Below, piece by piece: positions 55,447 to 63,856 of a DNA stretch of 64,000 nucleotides. The translations under genes were made by a program, and so were the position numbers. The notes under the pieces are model-generated. The model was not told the DNA's origin. It was given only the letters and a program-made list of their open reading frames with translations, and ran no database searches. Position 1 is the stretch's first letter, and every line of letters begins with the position of its first letter. Origin of the DNA: Acinetobacter bouvetii (GTDB taxonomy: Bacteria > Pseudomonadota > Gammaproteobacteria > Pseudomonadales > Moraxellaceae); NCBI RefSeq assembly GCF_902753875.1, contig NZ_CADDTS010000004.1, positions 62,001 through 126,000 on the forward strand, in the 5' to 3' direction.

Positions 55447-57113
55447 GAAAATAAACCAGATAATGCTTGTTTTGTTTTTCCTGCAAGAACATCGCTGACA
55501 TTAAAATATCCTATTGCTTCAAATGCTTTTGCTAGTTGAGCAAACTCTCCTCTTTTTGAAGTATCGATAACCCACTTCTTAACAACCTCTGTATCAGTAT
55601 TTTTTTCTTCAATCGATTCTTTTTCAATATAAAAACCACGGATGAAGTCATAGAATTTTTTCTTCGTTGGTTCTGAAGTCAAAGCTTCTAATTTTGACAA
55701 ATCTAAAATAGCTGGACATTTAAGTTTATTAGAGGCACCTTCAGCATTGTGCACTTTACCATTTAAAATATCTGCCGCGCCTGAAACACCTTTCAGCATT
55801 GCAATTTGTTGTAACAATTTACCATTTATGATTTTTAGAGCACTTTGATTTTCAGTTAATTTTGTAGTTTCCTCTATGGTGGTATTTAATTTACTCGTAA
55901 TGTAATTGATATCACCAAGAATCGTTGAAATGGTATCTTGTGTTTGTTTAATCACTTCATTCAACATCAATTGCTTACGTTTATAATTACTTAGCTCGTC
56001 AGATCCAGTAATTTTTTTAACCCCTGCATATGTACCAACACCTATAAGAATAGCTACCCCTATACCTGTCGCCATACTTGATAAGCCTAAAATTCCTCCC
56101 ATCCCTAGCATTGCCAAACCAGATGTCATACCTGCGGCAGACATACCAATCACTGAACCTGATAAATATACTGCTGCAAGTGGTGTTCCCACAGCGGCAG
56201 CCTTAGCTGACAGCTCTTTAAATGCTGCGGTCATTTTATCGTCTGTGAAGTCGTCTTCTAAGAGTTTATAGTCTGTTTCTAAAGCTAAGACTACGATGTC
56301 TAAGTCACTGTCTTTTATGTTTAAGAGGTTTCTATTTTTATTTAGAAAATCAAATTTTTCCAGATCTCGGCTTTGTGTTGAAAAATAAATATTAATCAGA
56401 TCCTTGGCTAGAGAAATATGGACCGTATGCAATTGTCCATCCATAACATTTTTACTTAACTCATCGAATAAAATGCTTGTACCCTGCAATAGTTCAGGAG
56501 CAAACATATATGATCGAATTTCAAATCTGGTTTCTTGTTTGAGGCCTAGACGATTCATTAAAAGAAATATTTCAGCCATTTCTTTTTTATCAATGACTTG
56601 ATCATTTTCGTAGGCCATATTAATTATAATTTTAAGATAGGCTAGCTTTAACTTTTCGTCCATTTCCTCTAAAGGAACAACTTGTCGTTGCTCTGTATAT
56701 TCATCAAATTCTTTAGAGACATGTTTAAGAATTTTTTCCAACTCCACTAAATTACAAGACGATGCAATATATTCGAGTTGAATTTTTTCACTTTCAGTTA
56801 CTATCGTTGCTGTTTCTGCTTTTGATTTTTCAAAATTTACACTCACATCAGTGATAATTTCATATTTGATATGGTGAGGATCATTATAAGCAGGTTTGAA
56901 AATAACCTTTTCACCAGTAAACATTAAGCCATCTGCGCCACTTCCCAGTAATGTTGTGTCTAATAAAGCAATAATATTTTCCGGATTACCTTCATATTTA
57001 AACGATTTGATTGCCTTATTTAATTTTTTTTCTGGAATATTTGGAGCGATATAAATACATTTTTCACTGAGTTTCTGCAGTTCTTCACGTAAGTAAACGT
57101 TAATATTGGACAT
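55443..57113 (-). CDS. TerB-like domain protein with membrane segment, module partner A
   Basis: This 556-residue protein is not in a family I can name. Residues about 45-115 contain TTLLGSGADGLMFTGEKVIFKP, which looks like a small beta, PH-like domain. Residues about 152-205 (EKLKLAYLKIIINMAYENDQVIDKKEMAEIFLLMNRLGL) match the pattern of a TerB-like helical domain with its acidic D/E pair. Residues about 305-365 are a Gly/Ala/Met-rich hydrophobic stretch, two possible helices. Residues about 375-445 form a coiled coil, followed by a soluble tail. TerB domains recur in membrane-linked phage-defence systems. First gene of the pair; it faces the RM operon across 420 bases. Confidence 0.7.
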   Translation of the reverse strand: MSNINVYLREELQKLSEKCIYIAPNIPEKKLNKAIKSFKYEGNPENIIALLDTTLLGSGADGLMFTGEKVIFKPAYNDPHHIKYEIITDVSVNFEKSKAETATIVTESEKIQLEYIASSCNLVELEKILKHVSKEFDEYTEQRQVVPLEEMDEKLKLAYLKIIINMAYENDQVIDKKEMAEIFLLMNRLGLKQETRFEIRSYMFAPELLQGTSILFDELSKNVMDGQLHTVHISLAKDLINIYFSTQSRDLEKFDFLNKNRNLLNIKDSDLDIVVLALETDYKLLEDDFTDDKMTAAFKELSAKAAAVGTPLAAVYLSGSVIGMSAAGMTSGLAMLGMGGILGLSSMATGIGVAILIGVGTYAGVKKITGSDELSNYKRKQLMLNEVIKQTQDTISTILGDINYITSKLNTTIEETTKLTENQSALKIINGKLLQQIAMLKGVSGAADILNGKVHNAEGASNKLKCPAILDLSKLEALTSEPTKKKFYDFIRGFYIEKESIEEKNTDTEVVKKWVIDTSKRGEFAQLAKAFEAIGYFNVSDVLAGKTKQALSGLFS

Positions 57114-57533
57114 GTTAATCTCTTAGTTGTTAGTAAGTTGGTTTGGTTTTTTAAATTTATATTGATCATAATCTCTATATATTTCAAATATAACAAGAGC
57201 TGAAGAGATAATTTAAAAAATATAGCGACATTCTTTGACGCAGAAAAAATATCCTTCCTTCTGGAAGAAATAAGTTGGCATCCCAATTTTGTATTTTTGT
57301 TATAGAGTAGTTAGTGGTTTATGACATTTTTTCCATAAGTGTCTTGTAATCTCATTGATTTCAAAAGACATATCATGTCGTTTCAAACTGAATGCTATCA
57401 TTAATAACTTATTGGTTCTGCTAAGATCAGTGTATTGAAAAAGTAAATAATATTTTTGCATCAATTGAAATGATGCAATATTTTAATTGACAGGGTCGCT
57501 TGTCATGATTTATATTTTTCTGCATCAAAAGCA
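57114..57533. promoter_or_regulatory. Divergent control region between the two-gene module and the RM operon
   Basis: No gene. The main feature is an inverted repeat 57455-57479, TTTGCATCA/TGATGCAA around ATTGAAA, about 55 bases before the half-HsdS start; TGCATCA recurs just before that start (57523-57529). It is a good place for an operator of the RM operon. AT-rich sequence nearer 57,150 should hold the module promoter. Confidence 0.5.
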
Positions 57534-58145
57534 ATGAAGCAAATAAAAGTGCAACTGCAATTAAAGGATATTACCGAGATCAATGCGGGTTATTCATTTC
57601 GTGGGAAGATTCCCGAAGTGGAAGGTTCAAGCATCGTTGTTGTACAAATGAAAGATGTTTCCGTGGTCAATGGTATTGATTGGTCACACTGCATTGGTAC
57701 TGAGCTGACTGGTAAAAAAGCACCTGACTGGCTACAGGCAACTGACATTCTAGTGGCTGCACGTGGTAATCACTATTATGCGGTTCAGGTTGGTGAAAGT
57801 GCATGGGTTGAACAGCAGCAAGCCGTTGCTGCACCGCATTTTTTTGTGGTGCGTATTATTCGACAGGATGTGTTGCCAGAATATTTGACATGGCTGCTAA
57901 ACCAGAATCCTTGTCAGAAGTTTCTTGAGCAAAATTCTGAAGGTTCGATGGCCAAAAGCATACGGCGCAGTGTACTGGAAGCTACCCCGATAGCAGTTCC
58001 ACCTTTGGCCAAACAACAGGCGATTATCGGCATCGCTAAAGCATTCAAGCAAGAACAGCAACTGGTTGAGCAACTGCTACGAAATGGCGAGCAGTTAATG
58101 ACAACTATTGCCACAGATTTATTAAGTCAAAAGATAAAGCATTAA
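57534..58145 (+). CDS. Half-length type I specificity subunit (single TRD HsdS)
   Basis: At 203 residues it is about half a normal HsdS. It has one target-recognition domain (LQLKDITEINAGYSFRGKIPEVEGSSIVVVQMKDV; APDWLQATDILVAARGNHYYAVQVG) and one helical arm (VPPLAKQQAIIGIAKAFKQEQQLVEQLL). It could dimerise to recognise a symmetric site or replace part of the full HsdS encoded at 60.8 kb. It lies 12 bases before hsdM, so it is part of the operon. No clear ribosome binding site precedes the ATG. Confidence 0.85.
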   Translation: MKQIKVQLQLKDITEINAGYSFRGKIPEVEGSSIVVVQMKDVSVVNGIDWSHCIGTELTGKKAPDWLQATDILVAARGNHYYAVQVGESAWVEQQQAVAAPHFFVVRIIRQDVLPEYLTWLLNQNPCQKFLEQNSEGSMAKSIRRSVLEATPIAVPPLAKQQAIIGIAKAFKQEQQLVEQLLRNGEQLMTTIATDLLSQKIKH

Positions 58146-58157
58146 AAAGGAAAAACC

Positions 58158-59681
58158 GTGAGTTCTCAAATCAATCAAGATACCGTCAATAAAGCCCTCT
58201 GGTCGGCATGTGATGTGTTCCGTGGCACGATCAGTGCAGATACATATAAAGACTTCATTTTGACCATGCTGTTTTTAAAGTACATTTCAGATGTATGGCA
58301 AGACCACTACGATAATTATAAAAAAGAATATGGTGATGAGCCTGAGCTGATTGAAGAAATGATGAAAAATGAGCGTTTTGTTTTACCTGCTCAGTCGAAC
58401 TTCTATAGCTTATATGAGCATCGTTATGAAGCGGGTAACGGAGAGCGTATTGATCAGGCATTACATGCACTTGAAGAAGCCAACGGGACAAAGCTCAAAG
58501 ATGCAGGGAAAAGTGTATTCCAAGATATTTCTTTTAATACCGATAAGTTAGGCGAAGAAAAACAGAAAAATACTATTCTCAAAGATTTGCTAGAAGTGTT
58601 TGCAGTTGCTGACTTAGACCTAAAACCAAGTCGTGTAGGTTCTTTAGATGTGATTGGGAACGGCTATGAATTTTTGATTAAAAACTTTGCAGCCAGTGGC
58701 GGACAAAAAGCAGGTGAGTTTTATACACCACCTGAAGTATCAGATTTGATGGCAGAGTTACTTGATCCACAACAGGGCGACACCATTTGCGATCCCGCTT
58801 GTGGTTCAGGTTCACTTTTGATGAAGTGTGGTCGTAAAGTCGTTGCGAATCATAACAGCAAGCAATATGCCTTATATGGTCAAGAGGCCATTGGTTCAAC
58901 TTGGTCACTCGCCAAAATGAACATGTTCCTGCATGGTGAAGATAACCACAAAATCGAGTGGGGCGATACCATTCGTAATCCAAAGTTACTCGATAAAAAT
59001 GGCGACCTGATGCTGTTTGATATTGTGACGGCTAACCCACCATTTTCATTGGATAAATGGGGACATGATGAAGCTGAGCACGACAAATTTGGACGTTTCC
59101 GTCGTGGCTTACCGCCAAAAACCAAAGGTGATTATGCATTTATTTTACACATGATCGAAACGCTAAAACCGAAAACGGGTCGTATGGGGGTTGTGGTTCC
59201 ACACGGCGTATTGTTCCGTGGTTCGTCAGAAGGCAAGATTCGTCAGCAGTTGATTGAGGAAAACTTGCTTGATGCTGTGATTGGTTTACCTGAAAAGCTG
59301 TTTTATGGTACAGGCATTCCAGCTGCAATTTTGATCTTTAAAAAGCAAAAGACTGACCGTTCCGTACTGTTTATTGATGCCAGTCGTGAGTGTAAAGCAG
59401 GTAAAAATCAAAATTTATTGACTGAAGACAACATTGCCAAAGTGGTTGAAACGTATCGTACTCGTGCCAATGTCGATAAATATGCTTACCTTGCGACTTT
59501 GGAAGAAATTCAGGAAAACGACTATAACCTGAACATTCCACGTTATGTCGATACCTTTGAGGAAGAAGAAGAGATTGACTTGATGGCGGTACGTGCTGAG
59601 CGTGAGCAACTGAAATTGCAATTGACCGAGTTAGAGCAACAAATGTCAGTGTATCTCAAGGAGTTGGGTTATGAGTCTTGA
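58158..59681 (+). CDS. hsdM: Type I restriction-modification DNA methyltransferase subunit
   Basis: HsdM makes N6-methyladenine at the site chosen by HsdS, protecting host DNA. The 507-residue protein has the N-terminal helical domain (ALWSACDVFRGTISADTYKDFILTMLFLKYIS), AdoMet motif I at D212-PACGSG and catalytic motif IV N293-PPF, then GRMGVVVPHGVLFRG and a C-terminal coiled coil. GTG 58158 with AAGGA ahead is the start. The gene overlaps the YhcG-like gene by 11 bases. Confidence 0.95.
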   Translation: MSSQINQDTVNKALWSACDVFRGTISADTYKDFILTMLFLKYISDVWQDHYDNYKKEYGDEPELIEEMMKNERFVLPAQSNFYSLYEHRYEAGNGERIDQALHALEEANGTKLKDAGKSVFQDISFNTDKLGEEKQKNTILKDLLEVFAVADLDLKPSRVGSLDVIGNGYEFLIKNFAASGGQKAGEFYTPPEVSDLMAELLDPQQGDTICDPACGSGSLLMKCGRKVVANHNSKQYALYGQEAIGSTWSLAKMNMFLHGEDNHKIEWGDTIRNPKLLDKNGDLMLFDIVTANPPFSLDKWGHDEAEHDKFGRFRRGLPPKTKGDYAFILHMIETLKPKTGRMGVVVPHGVLFRGSSEGKIRQQLIEENLLDAVIGLPEKLFYGTGIPAAILIFKKQKTDRSVLFIDASRECKAGKNQNLLTEDNIAKVVETYRTRANVDKYAYLATLEEIQENDYNLNIPRYVDTFEEEEEIDLMAVRAEREQLKLQLTELEQQMSVYLKELGYES

Positions 59682-60711
59682 ACCCATTTCTGACGATGCG
59701 TTGTTTGATCAGGTCAGTGAGCTGATTCAACAGGCTCGGCAACAAGTCCAACGTAGTGTCAACACGGCTATGGTATCGACCTATTGGCATATCGGACAGC
59801 GCATTGTGCAACATGAGCAATTAGGACAGAGCCGTGCAGCCTATGGCAAACAACTTTTAGGTCAATTGTCTGGAAAACTGACACAGGTTTATGGCAAAGG
59901 TTTCGATGAGCGTAATTTACGCAATATGCGAGCATTTTATTTGGCATTTGCAAATTGGAACGCAGTGCGTTCCGAATTAAGTTGGACGCATTACCGTGTC
60001 TTACTTCGGGTGGAAAACCCTCAAGCACGTGATTGGTATATGAACGAAGCCGCTACGCTGCATTGGAGTAGTCGAGCTTTAGAGCGTCAGATTGGCGTGT
60101 TGTATTACGAGCGATTATTGTCGAGTAAAGATCGGTCTGTGGTTGAGCATGAAGCCCAGCAACAGGTTGCACCATTAGCCGATGATGTAAAAGATTATTT
60201 ACGTGATCCGTATATTCTGGATTTTCTAAATTTGGACGGACAGACCTATTTAGAAAATGATCTCGAAAATAGCATTATCAATAATTTACAGCGTTTTTTG
60301 TTGGAATTGGGCAAGGGTTTTGCCTTTGTCGAACGCCAACAGCGTATTCGCACGGAAGATCAGGATTTTTATATTGATCTGGTGTTTTATAACTTTAAGC
60401 TGAAATGTTTTTTGTTGATTGATTTGAAAATTGGCAAGCTGACCCATCAAGATGTGGGGCAGATGGACAGTTATATCCGAATTTATGACCAACATAAAAA
60501 AGAGCCTAACGACAACCCAACCATTGGTTTGATTCTTTGCAGTCAGAAAAGTGAAGCGGTGGTGAAGTATTCAGTTCTGACCGAAAGCGAGCAGATGTTT
60601 GCTGCAAAGTACTTACCGTATTTGCCGACTGAAACTGAACTAAAACGAGAGCTAGAACGTGAGCGTGCCTTAATTCAGCAGCAGCTTGGTGGGGAGCATA
60701 TAGATGAATAA
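59671..60711 (+). CDS. YhcG/DUF1016 family PDDEXK nuclease
   Basis: This 346-residue protein has an N-terminal DUF1016 domain (VNTAMVSTYWHIGQRIVQHEQ; YGKGFDERNLRNMRAFY) and a C-terminal PD-(D/E)XK domain. It contains D236 (FYIDLVFYNFKLKCFLLIDLKIGKLTHQDVGQMDSYI) and D251-x-K253, the variant DxK form usual in this family. Genes of this type are often embedded in type I RM operons; their role is unclear, possibly as an additional nuclease or DNA-binding partner. The ATG lies inside hsdM with GGAG ahead. Confidence 0.9.
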   Translation: MSLEPISDDALFDQVSELIQQARQQVQRSVNTAMVSTYWHIGQRIVQHEQLGQSRAAYGKQLLGQLSGKLTQVYGKGFDERNLRNMRAFYLAFANWNAVRSELSWTHYRVLLRVENPQARDWYMNEAATLHWSSRALERQIGVLYYERLLSSKDRSVVEHEAQQQVAPLADDVKDYLRDPYILDFLNLDGQTYLENDLENSIINNLQRFLLELGKGFAFVERQQRIRTEDQDFYIDLVFYNFKLKCFLLIDLKIGKLTHQDVGQMDSYIRIYDQHKKEPNDNPTIGLILCSQKSEAVVKYSVLTESEQMFAAKYLPYLPTETELKRELERERALIQQQLGGEHIDE

Positions 60712-60752
60712 TGCAGTCATAGAAATGGTGAAGTATTTAGGGGAGTGGGGTT

Positions 60753-61916
60753 ATGGTGCCTAAGGGTTGGAAAAAAGGACTATTTAATGAAGGTATTGAA
60801 CTTATTTCTGGACAGCATGTAGAAGCGGAGCTAGTAAATATATACGGTCTTGGCAAACCTTATCTTACTGGTCCAGCAGATTTTCCTAATGGGAAAATTA
60901 TCATTACTAAATTCACTACTGAAGGAAAAAAATTTAGTCAAAAAGGTGATTTGTTAATAACTGTTAAAGGTTCTGGAACAGGGAAAGTTATTGAGTCTAA
61001 TAATGAATATGCAATTAGTCGTCAATTAATGGCTATAAGACCGACAAATTTTGATGCAAAATTCATTTACTATAATATTACCGCTAGTCTTTCTAGCTAT
61101 GAAAGTGCGGCGGCTGGATTAATTCCAGGTATTTCACGAGATGATGTTTTACATACGCCATTGCTTATCCCACCACTCCCTGAACAAAAGAAAATCGCTC
61201 AAATCCTTTCGACTTGGGATCAAGCGATTACAGCGACTGAACAGCTACTTGCCAACAGTCAGCAGCAGAAAAAAGCCTTGATGCAGCAGTTACTGACGGG
61301 TAAAAAGCGGTTGTTGGATGATTATGGCGTGGCGTTTAGTGGGGAGTGGATGTATCCAAGAGCAAATGAATTGTTTAAAACCATTTCCAAGAAAAACAAT
61401 TCAGATGATGAAGAGTTATTGGCGGTCACTCAAGATCGAGGGGTTTTGCCTCGTTCATTATTAGAACGTCGTGTGGTTATGCCAGATAGCAGTACTAAAG
61501 GTTATAAGTTGGTTGTACCGGGAAATTTCATCATTAGTCTTCGTTCTTTCCAAGGTGGCTTAGAATATTCAGAATATAGAGGATTAGTGAGCCCCGCATA
61601 TACGGTACTTGAACCTATTAAGGAAATCTGTGACAACTTTTATAAGCAATATTACAAATCATACAATTTTATAGGTCATTTAGCAGTAGCAGTCATCGGT
61701 ATAAGGGATGGTAAACAGATTAGTTACGATGATTTTTCATTCTTGAAGCTTCCATATCCATGTATCGAGGAACAGCAAAAAATCGCTGCTGCTCTCTCTA
61801 CAGTTGATCAAGAAATTGAAACCTTACAGAAAAAACTTGATTGTCTAAAGCAAGAGAAAAAAGCCCTGATGCAACAACTTTTGACGGGTAAACGACGAGT
61901 GAAGGTGGACGTTTGA
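60753..61916 (+). CDS. hsdS: Type I restriction-modification specificity subunit (full length)
   Basis: This 387-residue HsdS has two target-recognition domains. The first arm reads LIPPLPEQKKIAQILSTWDQAITATEQLLANSQQQKKALMQQLLTGKKRLL. The second ends IEEQQKIAAALSTVDQEIETLQKKLDCLKQEKKALMQQLLTGKRR. The two arms share QQKKALMQQLLTGK-type repeats, which allow TRD exchange by recombination. It recognises a bipartite site; the sequence cannot be predicted. GGGGAG lies before the ATG. Confidence 0.92.
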   Translation: MVPKGWKKGLFNEGIELISGQHVEAELVNIYGLGKPYLTGPADFPNGKIIITKFTTEGKKFSQKGDLLITVKGSGTGKVIESNNEYAISRQLMAIRPTNFDAKFIYYNITASLSSYESAAAGLIPGISRDDVLHTPLLIPPLPEQKKIAQILSTWDQAITATEQLLANSQQQKKALMQQLLTGKKRLLDDYGVAFSGEWMYPRANELFKTISKKNNSDDEELLAVTQDRGVLPRSLLERRVVMPDSSTKGYKLVVPGNFIISLRSFQGGLEYSEYRGLVSPAYTVLEPIKEICDNFYKQYYKSYNFIGHLAVAVIGIRDGKQISYDDFSFLKLPYPCIEEQQKIAAALSTVDQEIETLQKKLDCLKQEKKALMQQLLTGKRRVKVDV

Positions 61917-61918
61917 GT

Positions 61919-63856
61919 ATGGAACAGTTTTCTACATTGTCTCTATTTGAACAATTACAGTTGCTTGATGAAAGGCCACGCATAGAAGCTAAGCGTGGCA
62001 GTGAAATCGGGGCTTCGGTTATGCAGACGATTTGTGCTTTTGCCAATGAACCTGGGTTGGGGGGAGGCTATCTGTTACTTGGCGTGGGCGAACCTGATGA
62101 ATTCCATGAGGCTTTTTATATATGTGGTGTAAATAATTCGGATAAGCTATTAAATGATCTACAAGCTAATTGCCGTGATCAATTTGAGCAGCCTGTTTTT
62201 GTGCAAGGTGAAGTGGCTATTTTGGAAGGCCAAAAAGTCATTAAAATTTTTGTTCCTGAGCTTGAGCTGGCATCTAAACCTTGTATTTTTAAAGGGAAAT
62301 TTGATGGTAAGAACAAGCGTAAAACAGGTGTATGGCGACGTGGATTGAATGGTGATTATGAATGTAGCCAGAATGAGCTTGAGCCTTTACTGTTAGCCAA
62401 AAGTGGCATGGGATATGAACAAGTACTGTTACCTGATGCAGAGTGGGATGATTTAGATCCTAATGTAATCGAACTTTATCGCCGGTTGAGAGCTAATGTA
62501 CGCCCCTATGCGGAAGAGTTGCAGGTTTCAGATACAGAAATGTTGCGTGCTTTAAATCTGGTTAAAAAACGAGATAATGCATGGATACCAAATGTAGCTG
62601 GTCTACTGTTGATGGGGAAATCATTGTCATTACGTAGGTTATTACCTGCAGTGCGTGTTGATTATGTAAGGATTAACGGAACTCAATGGGTCGAAGATCC
62701 TGAGCAGCGATTTTCCACCACCTTGGATCTTCGTGAGCCCTTATTGCGGCTGATCCCTAAACTCGAAGCCGCTATTCTTGATGACTTACCTCATCATTTC
62801 CGATTGAAAGAGGGAAGTACACAGCGCAGTGATGAGCCGTTACTGCCACAGAAAGTCATTCGTGAAGCTGTAGTAAATGCCGTAATGCATCGGGACTATT
62901 TAGTTAATCAACCTATATTGGTTGTACGCTACAGTAACAGAATAGAAATCCGTAATGCTGGTTATTCCTTAAAACCTGAAATTATGCTTGGAGAAATGGG
63001 GTCTAAGCTGCGTAATCCAATTTTAGCTGCAGTACTTTATGATCTGAACTTTGCTGAAACCAAAGGTTCTGGGATAAGTACCATGCGTCGACTTTTGCAA
63101 AACTCGGGTCTTTCTGCTCCAGTATTCAATAGTCACATCATTAATAATCAGTTCCAGGCTATTTATCTTTTACATCAACTCTTAGGCGAAGAGCAATTGG
63201 CTTGGCTTAAACAATTTACTCATTTGGGTTTGAGTAATGATGAGGCAAAAGCACTCATTTTAGCCAAAGAAACTGGTGCTGTGGATAATGCAGGTTTTCG
63301 AGCTATTACAGGGTTGGATACCTTATCCGCCAGTCAAATACTGAGTCGATTGCATCACCAGTATCATTTGTTAATCAAAGGTGGTGCTGGGTCTGCAACA
63401 TACTATCAGTTAGCTGTGATGGAAGATCCACCTCTATTCAATGTTAAATCAGCCAATACAGGTGACCTCTCAGCAAATACAAGTGACCTCTCAGCAAATA
63501 CAAGTGACCTCTCAGCAAATACAAGTGACCTCTCAGCAAATACAAGTGGCCTCCCAGGTGAACTTATCGAAAAAATCTCACAATTAACATCTAAAGCACG
63601 CAAGGAAAGTTTATGGCCAGTCATTTTATGGTTATGTGCATTACAATCCTATAAAGCAGAACAATTAGCAAGATTACTAAACAGGCAAGTGACCGCTCTT
63701 AAAAGTAACCATTTAAATATATTGCGAGAACAGGAATCACTTCTTGGATATACATATCCAGAAGTGAAAAACCACCCTGAGCAAGCATACCAAACGACTG
63801 CTAAAGGCTTGGACTGGTTAAAACAACACGGAATTATGATAGATGACCATATATAA
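61919..63856 (+). CDS. AlbA/Schlafen-like ATP-binding protein in the RM operon
   Basis: This 645-residue protein has an N-terminal AlbA_2/Schlafen-like domain (DERPRIEAKRGSEIGASVMQTICAFANEPGLGGGYLLLGVGE). The GHKL-type ATPase text follows (VIREAVVNAVMHRDYLVNQPILVVRYSNRIEIRNAGYSL; GSGISTMRRLLQNSG), then two winged-helix parts separated by a repetitive SANTSDL linker. Such genes recur in type I loci (called mlo or rlo genes in Campylobacter) with unknown function. ATG 61919 is preferred over TTG 61913. It overlaps hsdR by 14 bases. Confidence 0.85.
   Translation: MEQFSTLSLFEQLQLLDERPRIEAKRGSEIGASVMQTICAFANEPGLGGGYLLLGVGEPDEFHEAFYICGVNNSDKLLNDLQANCRDQFEQPVFVQGEVAILEGQKVIKIFVPELELASKPCIFKGKFDGKNKRKTGVWRRGLNGDYECSQNELEPLLLAKSGMGYEQVLLPDAEWDDLDPNVIELYRRLRANVRPYAEELQVSDTEMLRALNLVKKRDNAWIPNVAGLLLMGKSLSLRRLLPAVRVDYVRINGTQWVEDPEQRFSTTLDLREPLLRLIPKLEAAILDDLPHHFRLKEGSTQRSDEPLLPQKVIREAVVNAVMHRDYLVNQPILVVRYSNRIEIRNAGYSLKPEIMLGEMGSKLRNPILAAVLYDLNFAETKGSGISTMRRLLQNSGLSAPVFNSHIINNQFQAIYLLHQLLGEEQLAWLKQFTHLGLSNDEAKALILAKETGAVDNAGFRAITGLDTLSASQILSRLHHQYHLLIKGGAGSATYYQLAVMEDPPLFNVKSANTGDLSANTSDLSANTSDLSANTSDLSANTSGLPGELIEKISQLTSKARKESLWPVILWLCALQSYKAEQLARLLNRQVTALKSNHLNILREQESLLGYTYPEVKNHPEQAYQTTAKGLDWLKQHGIMIDDHI
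63449..63553 (+). repeat. Five 21-base in-frame tandem repeats in the AlbA/Schlafen-like gene
   Basis: Units start at 63449, 63470, 63491, 63512 and 63533. The middle three are identical (TCAGCAAATACAAGTGACCT plus C); the first and last differ slightly. Each encodes SANTSDL or a close variant. Copy number could change without shifting the frame. Confidence 0.95.

Noticed and set aside
63449..63553. CRISPR array
   Set aside because: The repeats are directly contiguous with no spacers and lie in frame within a gene. I saw no CRISPR array or cas gene elsewhere in the window.
63406..63624. Antisense frame encoding ERSLVFA repeats
   Set aside because: It is only the reverse reading of the 21-base tandem repeats inside the AlbA/Schlafen-like gene.
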